Assembly: GCA_937871165.1 (NCBI GenBank)
Contig: CALMXK010000188.1
Span: 1 to 39,453 of the forward strand
Length of the DNA: 39,453 bases
Direction: 5' to 3'
DNA from: an uncultured Actinomycetes bacterium
Lineage (GTDB): Bacteria; Actinomycetota; Thermoleophilia; Miltoncostaeales; Miltoncostaeaceae
Part shown: positions 7,811 to 15,302 of the stretch, piece by piece
How the letters are laid out: each line of letters begins with the position of its first letter
Numbering within the stretch: the stretch's first letter is position 1
Translations under genes and position numbers: made by a program
Notes under the pieces: generated by a model
What the model was told of the DNA's origin: nothing
The model's input: only the letters and a program-made list of their open reading frames with translations
Databases searched by the model: none

Positions 7811-9273
7811 CCGGAGGAGTTCGCCGCCCCCATCACCGTGACCTGCCCGACCTCCGCGCGGTACCCGCCGTCGATCAGCTCGTCCCCAGGGCGGGTGAAC
7901 CACACGACGATTCCCGCTTGCGCCTGCTCGGTGGTGATCGCAATGACCGTCTCGTCACTGCTGATCGTGGTGGCGGCGCTGATCACCCGACGATTTGCGA
8001 GGGTGCCGCCCTGCCCCAGGATCACCACGACGGCGCCGAGACTGTCCGACGCCAGGCGAACTTCGTTCACCCGGTGGGCTCCCTCGAACCGCAGAAGCAC
8101 TCCCACACCAGCCTTGCCGAACGTGGGTGTGGCAGCGGTGTAGGTCTCGGTGGTCCACTCGGAGAGCAGGTCCGTGTCCGCGACGTTCTGAACGGTGTCG
8201 GGGTGCTCACGCTCGTCGCCGAGCGGGTCGTAGTCGGCCACTGTGAACGTGAGCGGTCCGTTGGAGGATGACGCCCCCGGCTTCTGATCGCTCAGCAGCT
8301 TCGGGCTGATGAAGCCTGCGAGCGCGGCGAGGACGACGATGCCCGCGAACCATGCGATCGCGGTGCGCCGGCCGCGCTGCGGCGCCGGCCCGCGGATCGC
8401 TCGCATCCGTGAGGTCGTCTCCGAGTTGTCCGGCTGCCCTGCGGGTTCCTCCACGTCGCCGCCCATGAGCGCTTCTGCGAGCGCGTCACCCGTGGTGAAC
8501 CGCCGGCGGGGATCCTTGGCAAGTGCGCGGACACAGGTTTGGGCGAGCGACTGGGGGATCTCAGGGACATAGTCGCGCGGATCGGGCGGGTCGTCGTAGA
8601 CATGCTTGGTTGCGACGGCGACCGGGTTTTCGCCGGTGAACGGCAACTTGCCGGTCAGGGTTTCGAAGAGGACCACCCCGAGCGAGTAGATGTCGCTGGT
8701 GGCGTCGAGCGGTTTGCCTTCGGCTTGCTCCGGCGACAGATAATCGCTTGAGCCGATCACGATCCCGGTGCGTGTCAGGTCGCCGTCACTCTCCATGATC
8801 CGTGCGATGCCGAAGTCGGTGAGTTTGGCGATGCCCTCTTTGGTGACGAGGACGTTGTGGGACTTGATGTCGCGGTGGATGACGCCGGCCCGGTGGGCGA
8901 CGGCGAGTGCGCGCGCGACCTGCGCACACACCGAGGCGGCACGTTCGAACGGCATCCGTCCGTGTTGGCGAAGGATCGTTTTGAGGTCCTGGCCGTCGAC
9001 GAGTTCGAATACGAGGAACGGCTCGTCGTCTTCGCCGCCCTGATCGAGCAACCGAACAAGGTTCGGATGGGTCAGGTTGGCGACCAGACGCCCTTCACGT
9101 CGGAAGCGTTCCTCGAGCTCCTGGTCGCCGTGCAGGCGGGCGTGCAGACGCTTGACCGCCACCTCGCGATCGAGGATGGTGTCGTGGGCACGCCACACGG
9201 TGGCCATGCCGCCACGGCCGATCAGCCCGTCGATGCGGTACCGCCCGCCGAGCATGCGTTGCGAGGTGCTCAT
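7807..9273 (-). CDS. Receptor-like Ser/Thr protein kinase with discoidin-like extracellular domain
   Basis: A 488-residue transmembrane kinase. The glycine loop is GRGGMATV (19-26), the ATP lysine is Lys41, the catalytic loop HRDIKSHN begins at 133, DFG is at 153-155 and SPEQ follows. One helix spans about 305-323. There are no PASTA repeats; instead residues about 338-488 form a beta-rich domain (TVADYDPLGD, TDLLSEWTTETY, FGKAGVGVLLRF) resembling the carbohydrate-binding-like ectodomain attached to mycobacterial MviN/MurJ and some actinobacterial kinases. ATG 9273 is chosen because the kinase fold begins eight residues later and a -10 like hexamer sits 8 bp upstream with no Shine-Dalgarno. 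The stop overlaps the first recombinase start as GTGA. Confidence 0.88.
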   Translation of the reverse strand: MSTSQRMLGGRYRIDGLIGRGGMATVWRAHDTILDREVAVKRLHARLHGDQELEERFRREGRLVANLTHPNLVRLLDQGGEDDEPFLVFELVDGQDLKTILRQHGRMPFERAASVCAQVARALAVAHRAGVIHRDIKSHNVLVTKEGIAKLTDFGIARIMESDGDLTRTGIVIGSSDYLSPEQAEGKPLDATSDIYSLGVVLFETLTGKLPFTGENPVAVATKHVYDDPPDPRDYVPEIPQSLAQTCVRALAKDPRRRFTTGDALAEALMGGDVEEPAGQPDNSETTSRMRAIRGPAPQRGRRTAIAWFAGIVVLAALAGFISPKLLSDQKPGASSSNGPLTFTVADYDPLGDEREHPDTVQNVADTDLLSEWTTETYTAATPTFGKAGVGVLLRFEGAHRVNEVRLASDSLGAVVVILGQGGTLANRRVISAATTISSDETVIAITTEQAQAGIVVWFTRPGDELIDGGYRAEVGQVTVMGAANSSG

Positions 9274-9281
9274 CTGGCGCG

Positions 9282-9287
9282 ACGATA
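9282..9287 (-). promoter_or_regulatory. -10 element TATCGT for a leaderless kinase transcript
   Basis: On the minus strand TATCGT ends 8 bp before the kinase ATG, which would place the transcription start at or next to the start codon. No ribosome binding site is visible. No convincing -35 was found. The 133-bp gap to the divergent GGDEF gene also holds TATACA at 9332-9337 on the plus strand, a possible -10 for that gene. Confidence 0.4.
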
Positions 9288-9406
9288 GCCCACGCGCCGG
9301 ATTGCGCGCAGGCGCGGCGTCCCTTGTGGTGTATACATCCGCGGGCGTGAACCACTGAGAAAGTGTCCATGATTCCTCAATCTTTGACAGCGTGGAGCCG
9401 ATAGCC

Positions 9407-10948
9407 ATGCGGCATATGCCGCGCGGCGCCTCTACTCCAACCGCCTATCTTGGTGACGTCGAACGCGTTGGTCGCGAGGATCCCCGGCGCGCGCGGCAGC
9501 TTGCGCGTGCGGTTGAGCAGGGTGCGCGTGGCGCCGGTGACCGGGTCGGTTTGCTGCGTGCGATGGCGCTCGGCGGGAAGATGGCGATCGCCATGGGTGA
9601 CCTGGACGACGCCTGTGCCACCGCCGGCCGAATCGAGGGTGCGTCGGTCGGTTTGGATCATCCGTGCGCCGAAGTGGCGGTGCTGACATTCCAGTCGCAG
9701 CTGGCGTTCTTCCTCGGTGCGCACCGGGATGCGCTCGTCAGCGCCACACGCGCGATCGCGATTGCAGACAGCACCAATGACCGGGTGCTTCGTGCCGCGG
9801 CCCGTCGCGGAACCTGCGCGGTGATCGGCACGCTTGAGGCGCCGATGCTGCGGACGGTGCTGCGTGAGCGCCATGAGTTGTGCGACGAAACGGACCTTTG
9901 GGACCGTGGGGTCATTCACAACGACTTCGCGGTGATCGCAATTCAGGACGGCGATATTGCAAGTGCTCGCGACGAGCTGGTGATGGCGTCGGAGGCGGCA
10001 GCCCAGCTCGACGAGTCGGCCGTCTCGCTGCGCACGGTGGTCGATGGGACGTGGGCGGAGCTTCATCTCGCGCTCGGGGCTCCGGATGAGGCGCTGCCGT
10101 ATCTGCACTCGGCGCAGCGTCGTCTTCAAACCGCCGACAGTCAGCACCCGTATTTGTGCGGGATCACGACCTCGCTTGCCATCCAGGTGCACACCGCGCG
10201 GGGTGATCTGCAGCAGGCCGAGCGGGACGGTCGAGCCGGGCTGCAACGGATGCAGCGGTATCTGCCGTGGCTTCAGGCGGCGATTCTCGGGATGCTCGCC
10301 GAAGTGTTGCGTCAACAAGGTCGCGTGGATGAGGCATATGAGGCGCTTCGCGCGAGCATGGAGCTTGATCGCGAGACCAAGCGGCAATTCGTGGAGCTGC
10401 AACACGATCTGACGCACGTCGTGTCGGAGAATGTGGCGGCGCGCACCGAGGCCGAGACGCTGCGGGAGATCGCCGGTCGCGACTGGCTGACGGGGCTGCT
10501 GAATCGTCGCCATCTCGACGGATTGTCGTTTGTCGGGTGTGGCACGGTCGGCGTCGCGGCGATCGATCTGGACGGGTTCAAATCGATCAACGACACGTTC
10601 GGCCACGCGGCGGGTGATCGTGTGCTTGCCAAAGTGGCGGGGGTGCTTCAGGCCAATGCGCGTGAGGGCGACCCGGTGGTGCGTCTGGGCGGTGACGAGT
10701 TCGTGGTGGTGATGCCCGGTGTGGACGCCATCGTCGCCGACATTTGTGCGCGTCGCCTGTTGCGCGCCTTGACGGCCGAGGATTGGGACGCCGTGGTTCC
10801 AGGCGCCCGGGTGGGTGCGAGCATCGGGCACGCGGTCGGAGCGGATACCGACGCCGTGGCGTCGATCCTGGCGGTCGCCGATCGTCGGCTGTACCGCGCG
10901 AAGGCCGGTGGGCGCGGTCGGGTGGTGGGCAACGACCTGAGTGAGTGA
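9407..10948 (+). CDS. TPR-like/GGDEF diguanylate cyclase
   Basis: A 513-residue cytoplasmic protein without membrane segments. About residues 20-340 are alpha-helical with TPR-like repeat character (for example ARDELVMASEAAAQLDE, DEALPYLHSAQRRL, DEAYEALRASMEL), then a short coiled linker, then a GGDEF domain that should make c-di-GMP from two GTP. The active-site motif GGDEF is intact at 428-432. The inhibitory site RxxD (REGD at 419-422) lies exactly five residues before it, so product inhibition is expected. There is no EAL domain. ATG 9407 is preferred over GTG 9392 because GGAG (9394-9397) lies at good distance. An HD-GYP c-di-GMP phosphodiesterase candidate lies 2.7 kb downstream. Confidence 0.88.
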   Translation: MRHMPRGASTPTAYLGDVERVGREDPRRARQLARAVEQGARGAGDRVGLLRAMALGGKMAIAMGDLDDACATAGRIEGASVGLDHPCAEVAVLTFQSQLAFFLGAHRDALVSATRAIAIADSTNDRVLRAAARRGTCAVIGTLEAPMLRTVLRERHELCDETDLWDRGVIHNDFAVIAIQDGDIASARDELVMASEAAAQLDESAVSLRTVVDGTWAELHLALGAPDEALPYLHSAQRRLQTADSQHPYLCGITTSLAIQVHTARGDLQQAERDGRAGLQRMQRYLPWLQAAILGMLAEVLRQQGRVDEAYEALRASMELDRETKRQFVELQHDLTHVVSENVAARTEAETLREIAGRDWLTGLLNRRHLDGLSFVGCGTVGVAAIDLDGFKSINDTFGHAAGDRVLAKVAGVLQANAREGDPVVRLGGDEFVVVMPGVDAIVADICARRLLRALTAEDWDAVVPGARVGASIGHAVGADTDAVASILAVADRRLYRAKAGGRGRVVGNDLSE

Positions 10949-11016
10949 GCGTCACTCGAAAAACGTGGTTTTTGGGCTTGAGCAACGCGAATGATTCGAG
11001 TACCCTGCATCGGCCC

Positions 11017-11098
11017 GGGGGGATGCCCGAGTGGTCAAAGGGAACGGTCTGTAAAATCGTCGGCTCCGCCTACGGAGGTTCGAACCCTCCTCCCCCCA
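11017..11098 (+). tRNA. tRNA-Tyr (GTA)
   Basis: An 82-nt class II tRNA with a long variable arm. The acceptor stem GGGGGGA pairs with TCCCCCC, the discriminator is A, the anticodon stem ACGGT/ATCGT flanks loop CTGTAAA with anticodon GTA, and the T arm is GGAGG-TTCGAAC-CCTCC. CCA is not encoded. It is the first of three closely spaced tRNA genes, probably one transcript. Confidence 0.96.
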
Positions 11099-11122
11099 CT
11101 AGCCGGTTTCGACCGGTGTTGT

Positions 11123-11195
<73 letters not shown>

Positions 11196-11216
11196 CTCGC
11201 CGCGAGGCGAGACTTT

Positions 11217-11290
11217 GGCGGCGTAGCTCAGTCGGTTAGAGCAGCGGAATCATAATCCGCGTGTCGTAGGTTCGAGTCCTACCGCCGCTA
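11217..11290 (+). tRNA. tRNA-Met (CAT), probably elongator
   Basis: A 74-nt tRNA with anticodon stem GCGGA/TCCGC, loop ATCATAA and anticodon CAT. The acceptor stem GGCGGCG/CGCCGCT has a G1-U72 wobble; discriminator A. The anticodon stem lacks the three consecutive G-C pairs of initiator tRNA, so it is an elongator Met or, less likely, a lysidine-modified Ile (CAU) tRNA. It lies 21 bp after tRNA-Thr. Confidence 0.92.
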
Positions 11291-11306
11291 CTTTGCGTTG
11301 TGCTGA

Positions 11307-11486
11307 GGTGTCTGGCACCAGCAGCGCTGAGCGTTACCGTTCGGCACCACAAGGTGCCTGACACCAGCTGTTAAACGCCGTCAGCCTTACTTCAGCACCA
11401 GCGCCGGATCAACTGCACTTACGGCTGGTGTCAGGCACCTTGTGGGTGCAACACGGTCACGCGGTGAGCTGCTGGTGCCAGACACC
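11307..11486. repeat. Nested inverted repeat with four GGTGYCNGRCACC cores
   Basis: Between the tRNA-Met gene and the acyltransferase gene (a 419-bp gap) lie two perfectly matched nested arm pairs: an outer 19-bp pair (11307-11325 with 11468-11486) and an inner 22-bp pair (11347-11368 with 11424-11445), with a 55-nt central loop. Each arm contains a 13-bp near-palindrome: GGTGTCTGGCACC at 11307, GGTGCCTGACACC at 11353, GGTGTCAGGCACC at 11427 and GGTGCCAGACACC at 11474. It looks like a REP/BIME-type element and codes for nothing evident. There is no U-tract to make it a classical terminator, though it could stop read-through from the tRNA operon. Confidence 0.88.
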
Positions 11487-11709
11487 CCGTGACAAGTGGT
11501 GCAAACTCCACTTTCGCATCGTGAACCTTCATACCCCGATAAGTGGCAATTGATACCAACGTAGCGGAGTATGAGCGTGCGTTGCGAGTCGTACAGGTGA
11601 CGCCGCAGCACCCGCATCACCTGACATTGCCACTCGGGCGCCACGCACGCGCCGAGACGCGAACTCCCGGCGTGTGAACGACCACACACATCTTTTCGGG
11701 GGCTTCGCC

Positions 11710-12168
11710 ATGATGATCACGGATCTGTCCAAACGCGTCATTCCGTTCCGCAAGCACGATGCCAAGCACGTGGGCGACGGATGTTTCTACATCGATCAGA
11801 TCGTCTGGTTGAACAGTTCGACCATCGAGATGGGTGACGAAGTCAAGTTCAACTACGGCTGCTGGGTGAACGGCTTCGGCGGGCTGACGATCGGCGACGG
11901 CACGATCTTCGGGCCGCGGGTGATGCTGCACACCGCGAATCACATCACGGACGATCTGGATCATTCGATGGCCGACCAGGGGTGGAAGACGCAGCCGGTG
12001 CACATCGGCAAGAACTGTTGGTTCGGGATGGGCGTGTTGATTCTGCCGGGTGTGACGATCGGTGACGGAGCGATCGTCGGGGCCGGGTCGGTGATCACGA
12101 AGGACCTCGAGCCGATGTCGGTGAGCGTCGGCAACCCGGCCAAGACGATCAAATACCGCGACCGATGA
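11710..12168 (+). CDS. Hexapeptide-repeat (left-handed beta-helix) acyltransferase
   Basis: A 152-residue protein of the maltose/galactoside/CatB-type O-acetyltransferase group. Hexapeptide-like turns are seen throughout (GLTIGDGTIFGPRVML, VHIGKNCWFGMGVLIL, VTIGDGAIVGAGSVI), with HTANH in the position of the catalytic loop histidine, and the usual ending VSVGNPAKTIKYRDR. Such enzymes form trimers and transfer acetyl from acetyl-CoA to a sugar or antibiotic hydroxyl. ATG 11710 is chosen for its G-rich upstream site; GTG 11674 would add 12 residues. The stop overlaps the ATG of the glycosyltransferase, so the two probably act on the same surface glycan or glycolipid. Confidence 0.85.
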   Translation: MMITDLSKRVIPFRKHDAKHVGDGCFYIDQIVWLNSSTIEMGDEVKFNYGCWVNGFGGLTIGDGTIFGPRVMLHTANHITDDLDHSMADQGWKTQPVHIGKNCWFGMGVLILPGVTIGDGAIVGAGSVITKDLEPMSVSVGNPAKTIKYRDR

Positions 12169-13307
12169 GGGTCCTGTTCGTCCATCGCCAACCATGTATC
12201 CGGACGCTCAAGTATGCGACCGCACTGCGCAGCGCCGCGCCGGATATCGACGTGGCGTTCGCCTATCAGGGCAAGACGCTGACGCAGTTTTACGGGTCGG
12301 GGGACGAGTTGTTCTCCGGCTGGTACCAGTTGCCGTACGCGGTCGATCCGGTGACCGAGCTGGAAGCGACGATCGATCGGTTCCGTCCGGATGTCATCCA
12401 CTGTCACAACCTGCCGGACACGCTCACCGTGAGCGCCCAGCAGGCAGCGGCTGGCCGGATCCCGGTGATCCACGATGTGCATGACTTTCAGAGCCTTCGC
12501 AAGACGCCGTACGAGGACGGGTTTCCCGATCCGCCGGATCCCATTGCCGACGAGCGGATCGCCGTTGAGGCAAGTGACGGGCTGATCACCGTCAGTGACC
12601 AGCTGCTTCAGGAGATCGCGGACCGGTACGAGCTTCCGGCACAGCATCGGGTGATCGCCAACTACGTCTTGGCGGAGGATCTGCCGGACCTGTCGGCGCG
12701 CCGTGTGCGTGAGCGGTCTGCGCCGATCCGCATGGTGTACCAGGGGTCGCTGTCGACGTCGCAGGGCCACTACGACTTGCGCGACATCTTCACCGACCTG
12801 GTGGAGTCGGGCATCGAGTTGCATGTGCATCCGGCTCGGCCGGCCGCAGCGGAGTATCGAGCGCTCGCCGATCGGCTGAACGTGCATGGCGTGCGGATGC
12901 ACATCCACGAACCGTGCGCGCCGCGGGAGCTGTTGCGACGGCTCACCGACTACGACGTCGGGTGGGCCGGGTTCAACACCACGCACAATGACGCCCACTT
13001 GAACACCGTGTTGCCGAACAAGGCATTCGAATACGTCGGCTGCGGGCTGCCGGTCGTGTCGCTGCCGCATGACGCCCTTGCCGATTGGATCGATGGGAAC
13101 GGTGTCGGCATCGTGGTCCAGCGTGCGTCGGATGTCGCCGCGGCACTTCAGGGAATGGACCTGGACGCGCTTCGTGACACGGTGCGTGCAAAGCGTCGTG
13201 ACTTCACGATGGAGGCGGCCATCGGTCGGCTTCGTGATCTGTATGGCGCGGTGTCCGGGAGCACGTCGCTCACACCCACGTTGCACATTCCAACCTTGCA
13301 GCCCTAG
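12165..13307 (+). CDS. GT-B glycosyltransferase (family 4-like)
   Basis: A 380-residue cytoplasmic glycosyltransferase. The N-terminal Rossmann half contains RPDVIHCHNLPDT and IPVIHDVHD, and the C-terminal half contains MVYQGSLS and the nucleotide-sugar motif NKAFEYVGCGLPVVS, the usual place of the EX7E glutamates. No signal peptide or membrane segment is present. It overlaps the acyltransferase stop by 4 bp. Donor and acceptor cannot be deduced. Together the two genes look like a small glycan-decoration cassette between the tRNA cluster and the HD-GYP gene. Confidence 0.85.
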   Translation: MRVLFVHRQPCIRTLKYATALRSAAPDIDVAFAYQGKTLTQFYGSGDELFSGWYQLPYAVDPVTELEATIDRFRPDVIHCHNLPDTLTVSAQQAAAGRIPVIHDVHDFQSLRKTPYEDGFPDPPDPIADERIAVEASDGLITVSDQLLQEIADRYELPAQHRVIANYVLAEDLPDLSARRVRERSAPIRMVYQGSLSTSQGHYDLRDIFTDLVESGIELHVHPARPAAAEYRALADRLNVHGVRMHIHEPCAPRELLRRLTDYDVGWAGFNTTHNDAHLNTVLPNKAFEYVGCGLPVVSLPHDALADWIDGNGVGIVVQRASDVAAALQGMDLDALRDTVRAKRRDFTMEAAIGRLRDLYGAVSGSTSLTPTLHIPTLQP

Positions 13308-13671
13308 TGTCGCAATCACCCAAGTCGTACCCGTGAGATCTGGAGCCCGGTCGTCCGCGGCGCGACGTTTGCGAAGTGGTCAGACCGGGCACGAGGAAGG
13401 GGCTGCTCCGGGGGGAGCACACGTGCGCGTGGCCGCCGGTGGCCGAGGGAGGTGACAATGATGCCCGCCAGGCAGCTGTCATCCGCACGAAACGAGGTTC
13501 GCCAACCCCAGTTCAACAATTGCATTTGCATAGTCTCAGGTCAGGGAAATCCCTGCAGATTGGTCAGAAACGCGGAGATGTACGGAGTGCGCGGCTCGCG
13601 CTAGACTCCACCAGCCGTGAACGGATTCGGACGGATCATTTGTCTCAGGTTCAGACAGTGAGTAATACTCG
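13308..13671. other. 364-bp intergenic region with several hairpins
   Basis: No credible gene was found on either strand. Three compact hairpins can be drawn: TGCTCC-GGGG-GGAGCA at 13404-13419; a two-part stem TGACA/TGTCA at 13453-13457 and 13477-13481 enclosing TGCC/GGCA; and CAGGGA-AA-TCCCTG at 13542-13555. The stretch could be the leader of the HD-GYP gene or a separate small RNA. SRP RNA, RNase P RNA, tmRNA and c-di-GMP riboswitch cores were looked for and not recognised. Confidence 0.45.
13640..13668 (+). promoter_or_regulatory. Candidate promoter of the HD-GYP gene
   Basis: TTGTCT (13640-13645) and TAATAC (13663-13668) are spaced by 17 bp, a good match to a housekeeping sigma-factor promoter. 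The -10 ends only 3 bp before the GTG at 13672, so transcription from it would begin at or just after that codon. Either the true start is the next in-frame GTG at 13693, or another promoter is used. Confidence 0.4.
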
Positions 13672-15069
13672 GTGAATCGCGCACAGAAGACTGTGCTTGC
13701 GATTGCGTTGACAATCAGCGCGGCCGCCGCCCTCATCGCGATCCTGTTGGCAAGCAGTGCCGACGAACCTGTCTCGCCTCAGCTGTGGATCGGGCTGCTG
13801 CTCGGTGGCGCGCTCATGGAACTCGCCACCATCCCCGGCGACGAGGAAGAGGCGGAGCACCCGTTCAGCCTTGCCACGAGCTTTCACTTGGCGGCCGTCA
13901 TGCTGCTTCCAGGCGGCTGGGCCGCACTCATTGCCGGTGGCGCCACGCTGCTCGGCGAGACCGCCCGGCGCAAAAGTCCGATCCGCATCGCGTTCAACAC
14001 GGGTGTCGCGATCACAGCGACCCTCGCGGCCAAGCAGGTGTTCACCGGCCTGTCCCAGAGTGCGACCATCAGCGACCCGGGCTGGGGCATCTATGTGCCC
14101 GTGATCGCGATGCTGGTCGTGTACGTGGCGGTCACGGTGTTCGCCGTCGAGGCCATCAGCACGGCGACGACCGGCAACCGGTGGGATGTGCTCTCATGGG
14201 TCAAGCGGCCCGAACTTGTCAGCTACCTGATGGAGGGGTGCCTGGCGGTCGTGCTCGCCGTCCTGATCAAGGGTGCGCCGGAGGTGCTCGCGTTCGCCGT
14301 GATCCTGTTGGGCGCGGTGTTCTTGTCGATGAAACGCCATCGTGCGCTGCGTCGTGAGACCCGCCAGACGTTGAAGGCGCTCGCTGGCGCAGTCGACGCG
14401 CGGGATCCGTACACGGCCGAGCACTCCGAGCGTGTCGGGCAACTTGCGGCGCGGTTCGCCGAGGCGCTGCAGATGTCGGCCAAGGACGTCTCGGACGCGC
14501 GCTGGGCGGGACGGATGCACGATCTGGGCAAGGTTGTCGTCGACAACTCCATCCTCCACAAGGAGGGGGCGCTCGACGAACGCGAGTGGGAGCTGATGCG
14601 CAGCCACCCGAACGTGTCGGCCGACCTGCTGCAACCGCTCAGCCTCACGAGCGACCTGGCGCCCGCCATCCGCTACCACCACGAGCGCCCGGACGGTCTG
14701 GGCTACTACGGGCTGACCCTGGAGAACATGCCGGTCGAGGCGGCCATCATCACACTTGCCGACTCATACGACGCGATGACGACCAATCGGCCGTATCGCA
14801 GCGCCATGACTCATGAGGCCGCATGCAACCGCATCGAGCAGTGCCTCGGCACCCAGTTCCATCCGGTCCTCGGTCGCGCGTTCGTGCAGATGCTTCGTGG
14901 CGAGGCGGTCGACCCGGTCGAACTGCCGCGTCCGACCCGTCCGGAGCGGCGCTGGTTCTGGCAACGCGCCGCCGTGCCCACTGCCATCACGACCGACGAG
15001 GGATGGCAGCCGACGAGTGCGATCGATGCCGAGAAGTCCTCCACGGGCACCCATTCGCTGATACCCTGA
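13672..15069 (+). CDS. Membrane HD-GYP domain protein, probable c-di-GMP phosphodiesterase
   Basis: A 465-residue protein. Residues about 7-230 form a multi-helix membrane sensor region (for example VLAIALTISAAAALIAILLA and VIAMLVVYVAVTVFAVEAI). The HD-GYP domain follows: VDARDPYTAEHSERV, the metal-binding HDLGK at 283-287, RSHPNVSADLL, YHHERPDG, and then GYYG at 344-347 where the family has GYPxG. The metal ligands are present; the Pro-to-Tyr change affects the motif linked to GGDEF interaction and c-di-GMP specificity. The C-terminal tail is unstructured. Substrate hydrolysis is therefore likely but not certain. GTG 13693 is an alternative start. The stop lies just before the cobalamin riboswitch. 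Confidence 0.85.
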   Translation: MNRAQKTVLAIALTISAAAALIAILLASSADEPVSPQLWIGLLLGGALMELATIPGDEEEAEHPFSLATSFHLAAVMLLPGGWAALIAGGATLLGETARRKSPIRIAFNTGVAITATLAAKQVFTGLSQSATISDPGWGIYVPVIAMLVVYVAVTVFAVEAISTATTGNRWDVLSWVKRPELVSYLMEGCLAVVLAVLIKGAPEVLAFAVILLGAVFLSMKRHRALRRETRQTLKALAGAVDARDPYTAEHSERVGQLAARFAEALQMSAKDVSDARWAGRMHDLGKVVVDNSILHKEGALDEREWELMRSHPNVSADLLQPLSLTSDLAPAIRYHHERPDGLGYYGLTLENMPVEAAIITLADSYDAMTTNRPYRSAMTHEAACNRIEQCLGTQFHPVLGRAFVQMLRGEAVDPVELPRPTRPERRWFWQRAAVPTAITTDEGWQPTSAIDAEKSSTGTHSLIP

Positions 15070-15074
15070 GCGGG

Positions 15075-15240
15075 CTTCGGATGGTGGTCGCCGTGAGGCG
15101 CGTTGAGGGAAGCCGGTGCAAGTCCGGCACGGTCCCGCCACTGTAACCGCGAGCGTCACCGCACGGCATTTGCCGGCCACTGAGAAATCGGGAAGGCGCG
15201 GGAGGCGCGACGACCGGGAGTCAGGAGACCTGCCCCCATC
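15075..15240 (+). ncRNA. Cobalamin (B12) riboswitch
   Basis: The conserved cobalamin-aptamer core is clear: AGGGAAGCCGGTGCAAGTCC, then a GGTCCCGCCACTGTAA-type segment, later GGGAAGGCG, and the 3' GGGAGTCAGGAGACCTGCC. It begins within about 10 bp of the HD-GYP stop and ends about 60 bp before the lipoprotein start codon. Adenosylcobalamin-type ligands should switch off the downstream importer operon. Ends are approximate. Confidence 0.95.
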
Positions 15241-15259
15241 CAGAGCACCGCGGTACCCG

Positions 15260-15276
15260 GGGTGGTGTTGCCACCC
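15260..15276 (+). promoter_or_regulatory. Hairpin in the riboswitch expression platform
   Basis: GGGTGG and CCACCC pair around loop TGTTG. It lies between the aptamer and the purine-rich ribosome binding region GAGGAAGAGGAAG (15288-15300). There is no U-tract, so control of translation rather than termination is the simpler reading. This role is inferred. Confidence 0.4.
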
Positions 15277-15302
15277 GCACGACCTCCGAGGAAGAGGAAG
15301 CG

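Noticed and set aside
9377-10831. Long open frame of about 480 codons on the minus strand opposite the GGDEF gene
   Set aside because: It is an antisense shadow of high-GC coding DNA; the plus-strand frame has an intact GGDEF domain and the minus frame has low-complexity, His/Arg-rich sequence without domains.
11217-13307. Integration site at the tRNA-Met gene with an inserted glycan island
   Set aside because: The tRNA 3' end is not repeated downstream within the window and no integrase is adjacent to it.
11961-13319. Open frame of about 452 codons opposite the glycosyltransferase
   Set aside because: Antisense shadow; the plus-strand glycosyltransferase has recognisable motifs along its length.
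13376-13475. SRP RNA-like stretch GGTCAGACCGG followed by GAGGAAGG
   Set aside because: The conserved GGTCAGG-CCGGAAGGAAGCAGCC order of small bacterial SRP RNA is not preserved and the flanking helix cannot be drawn.
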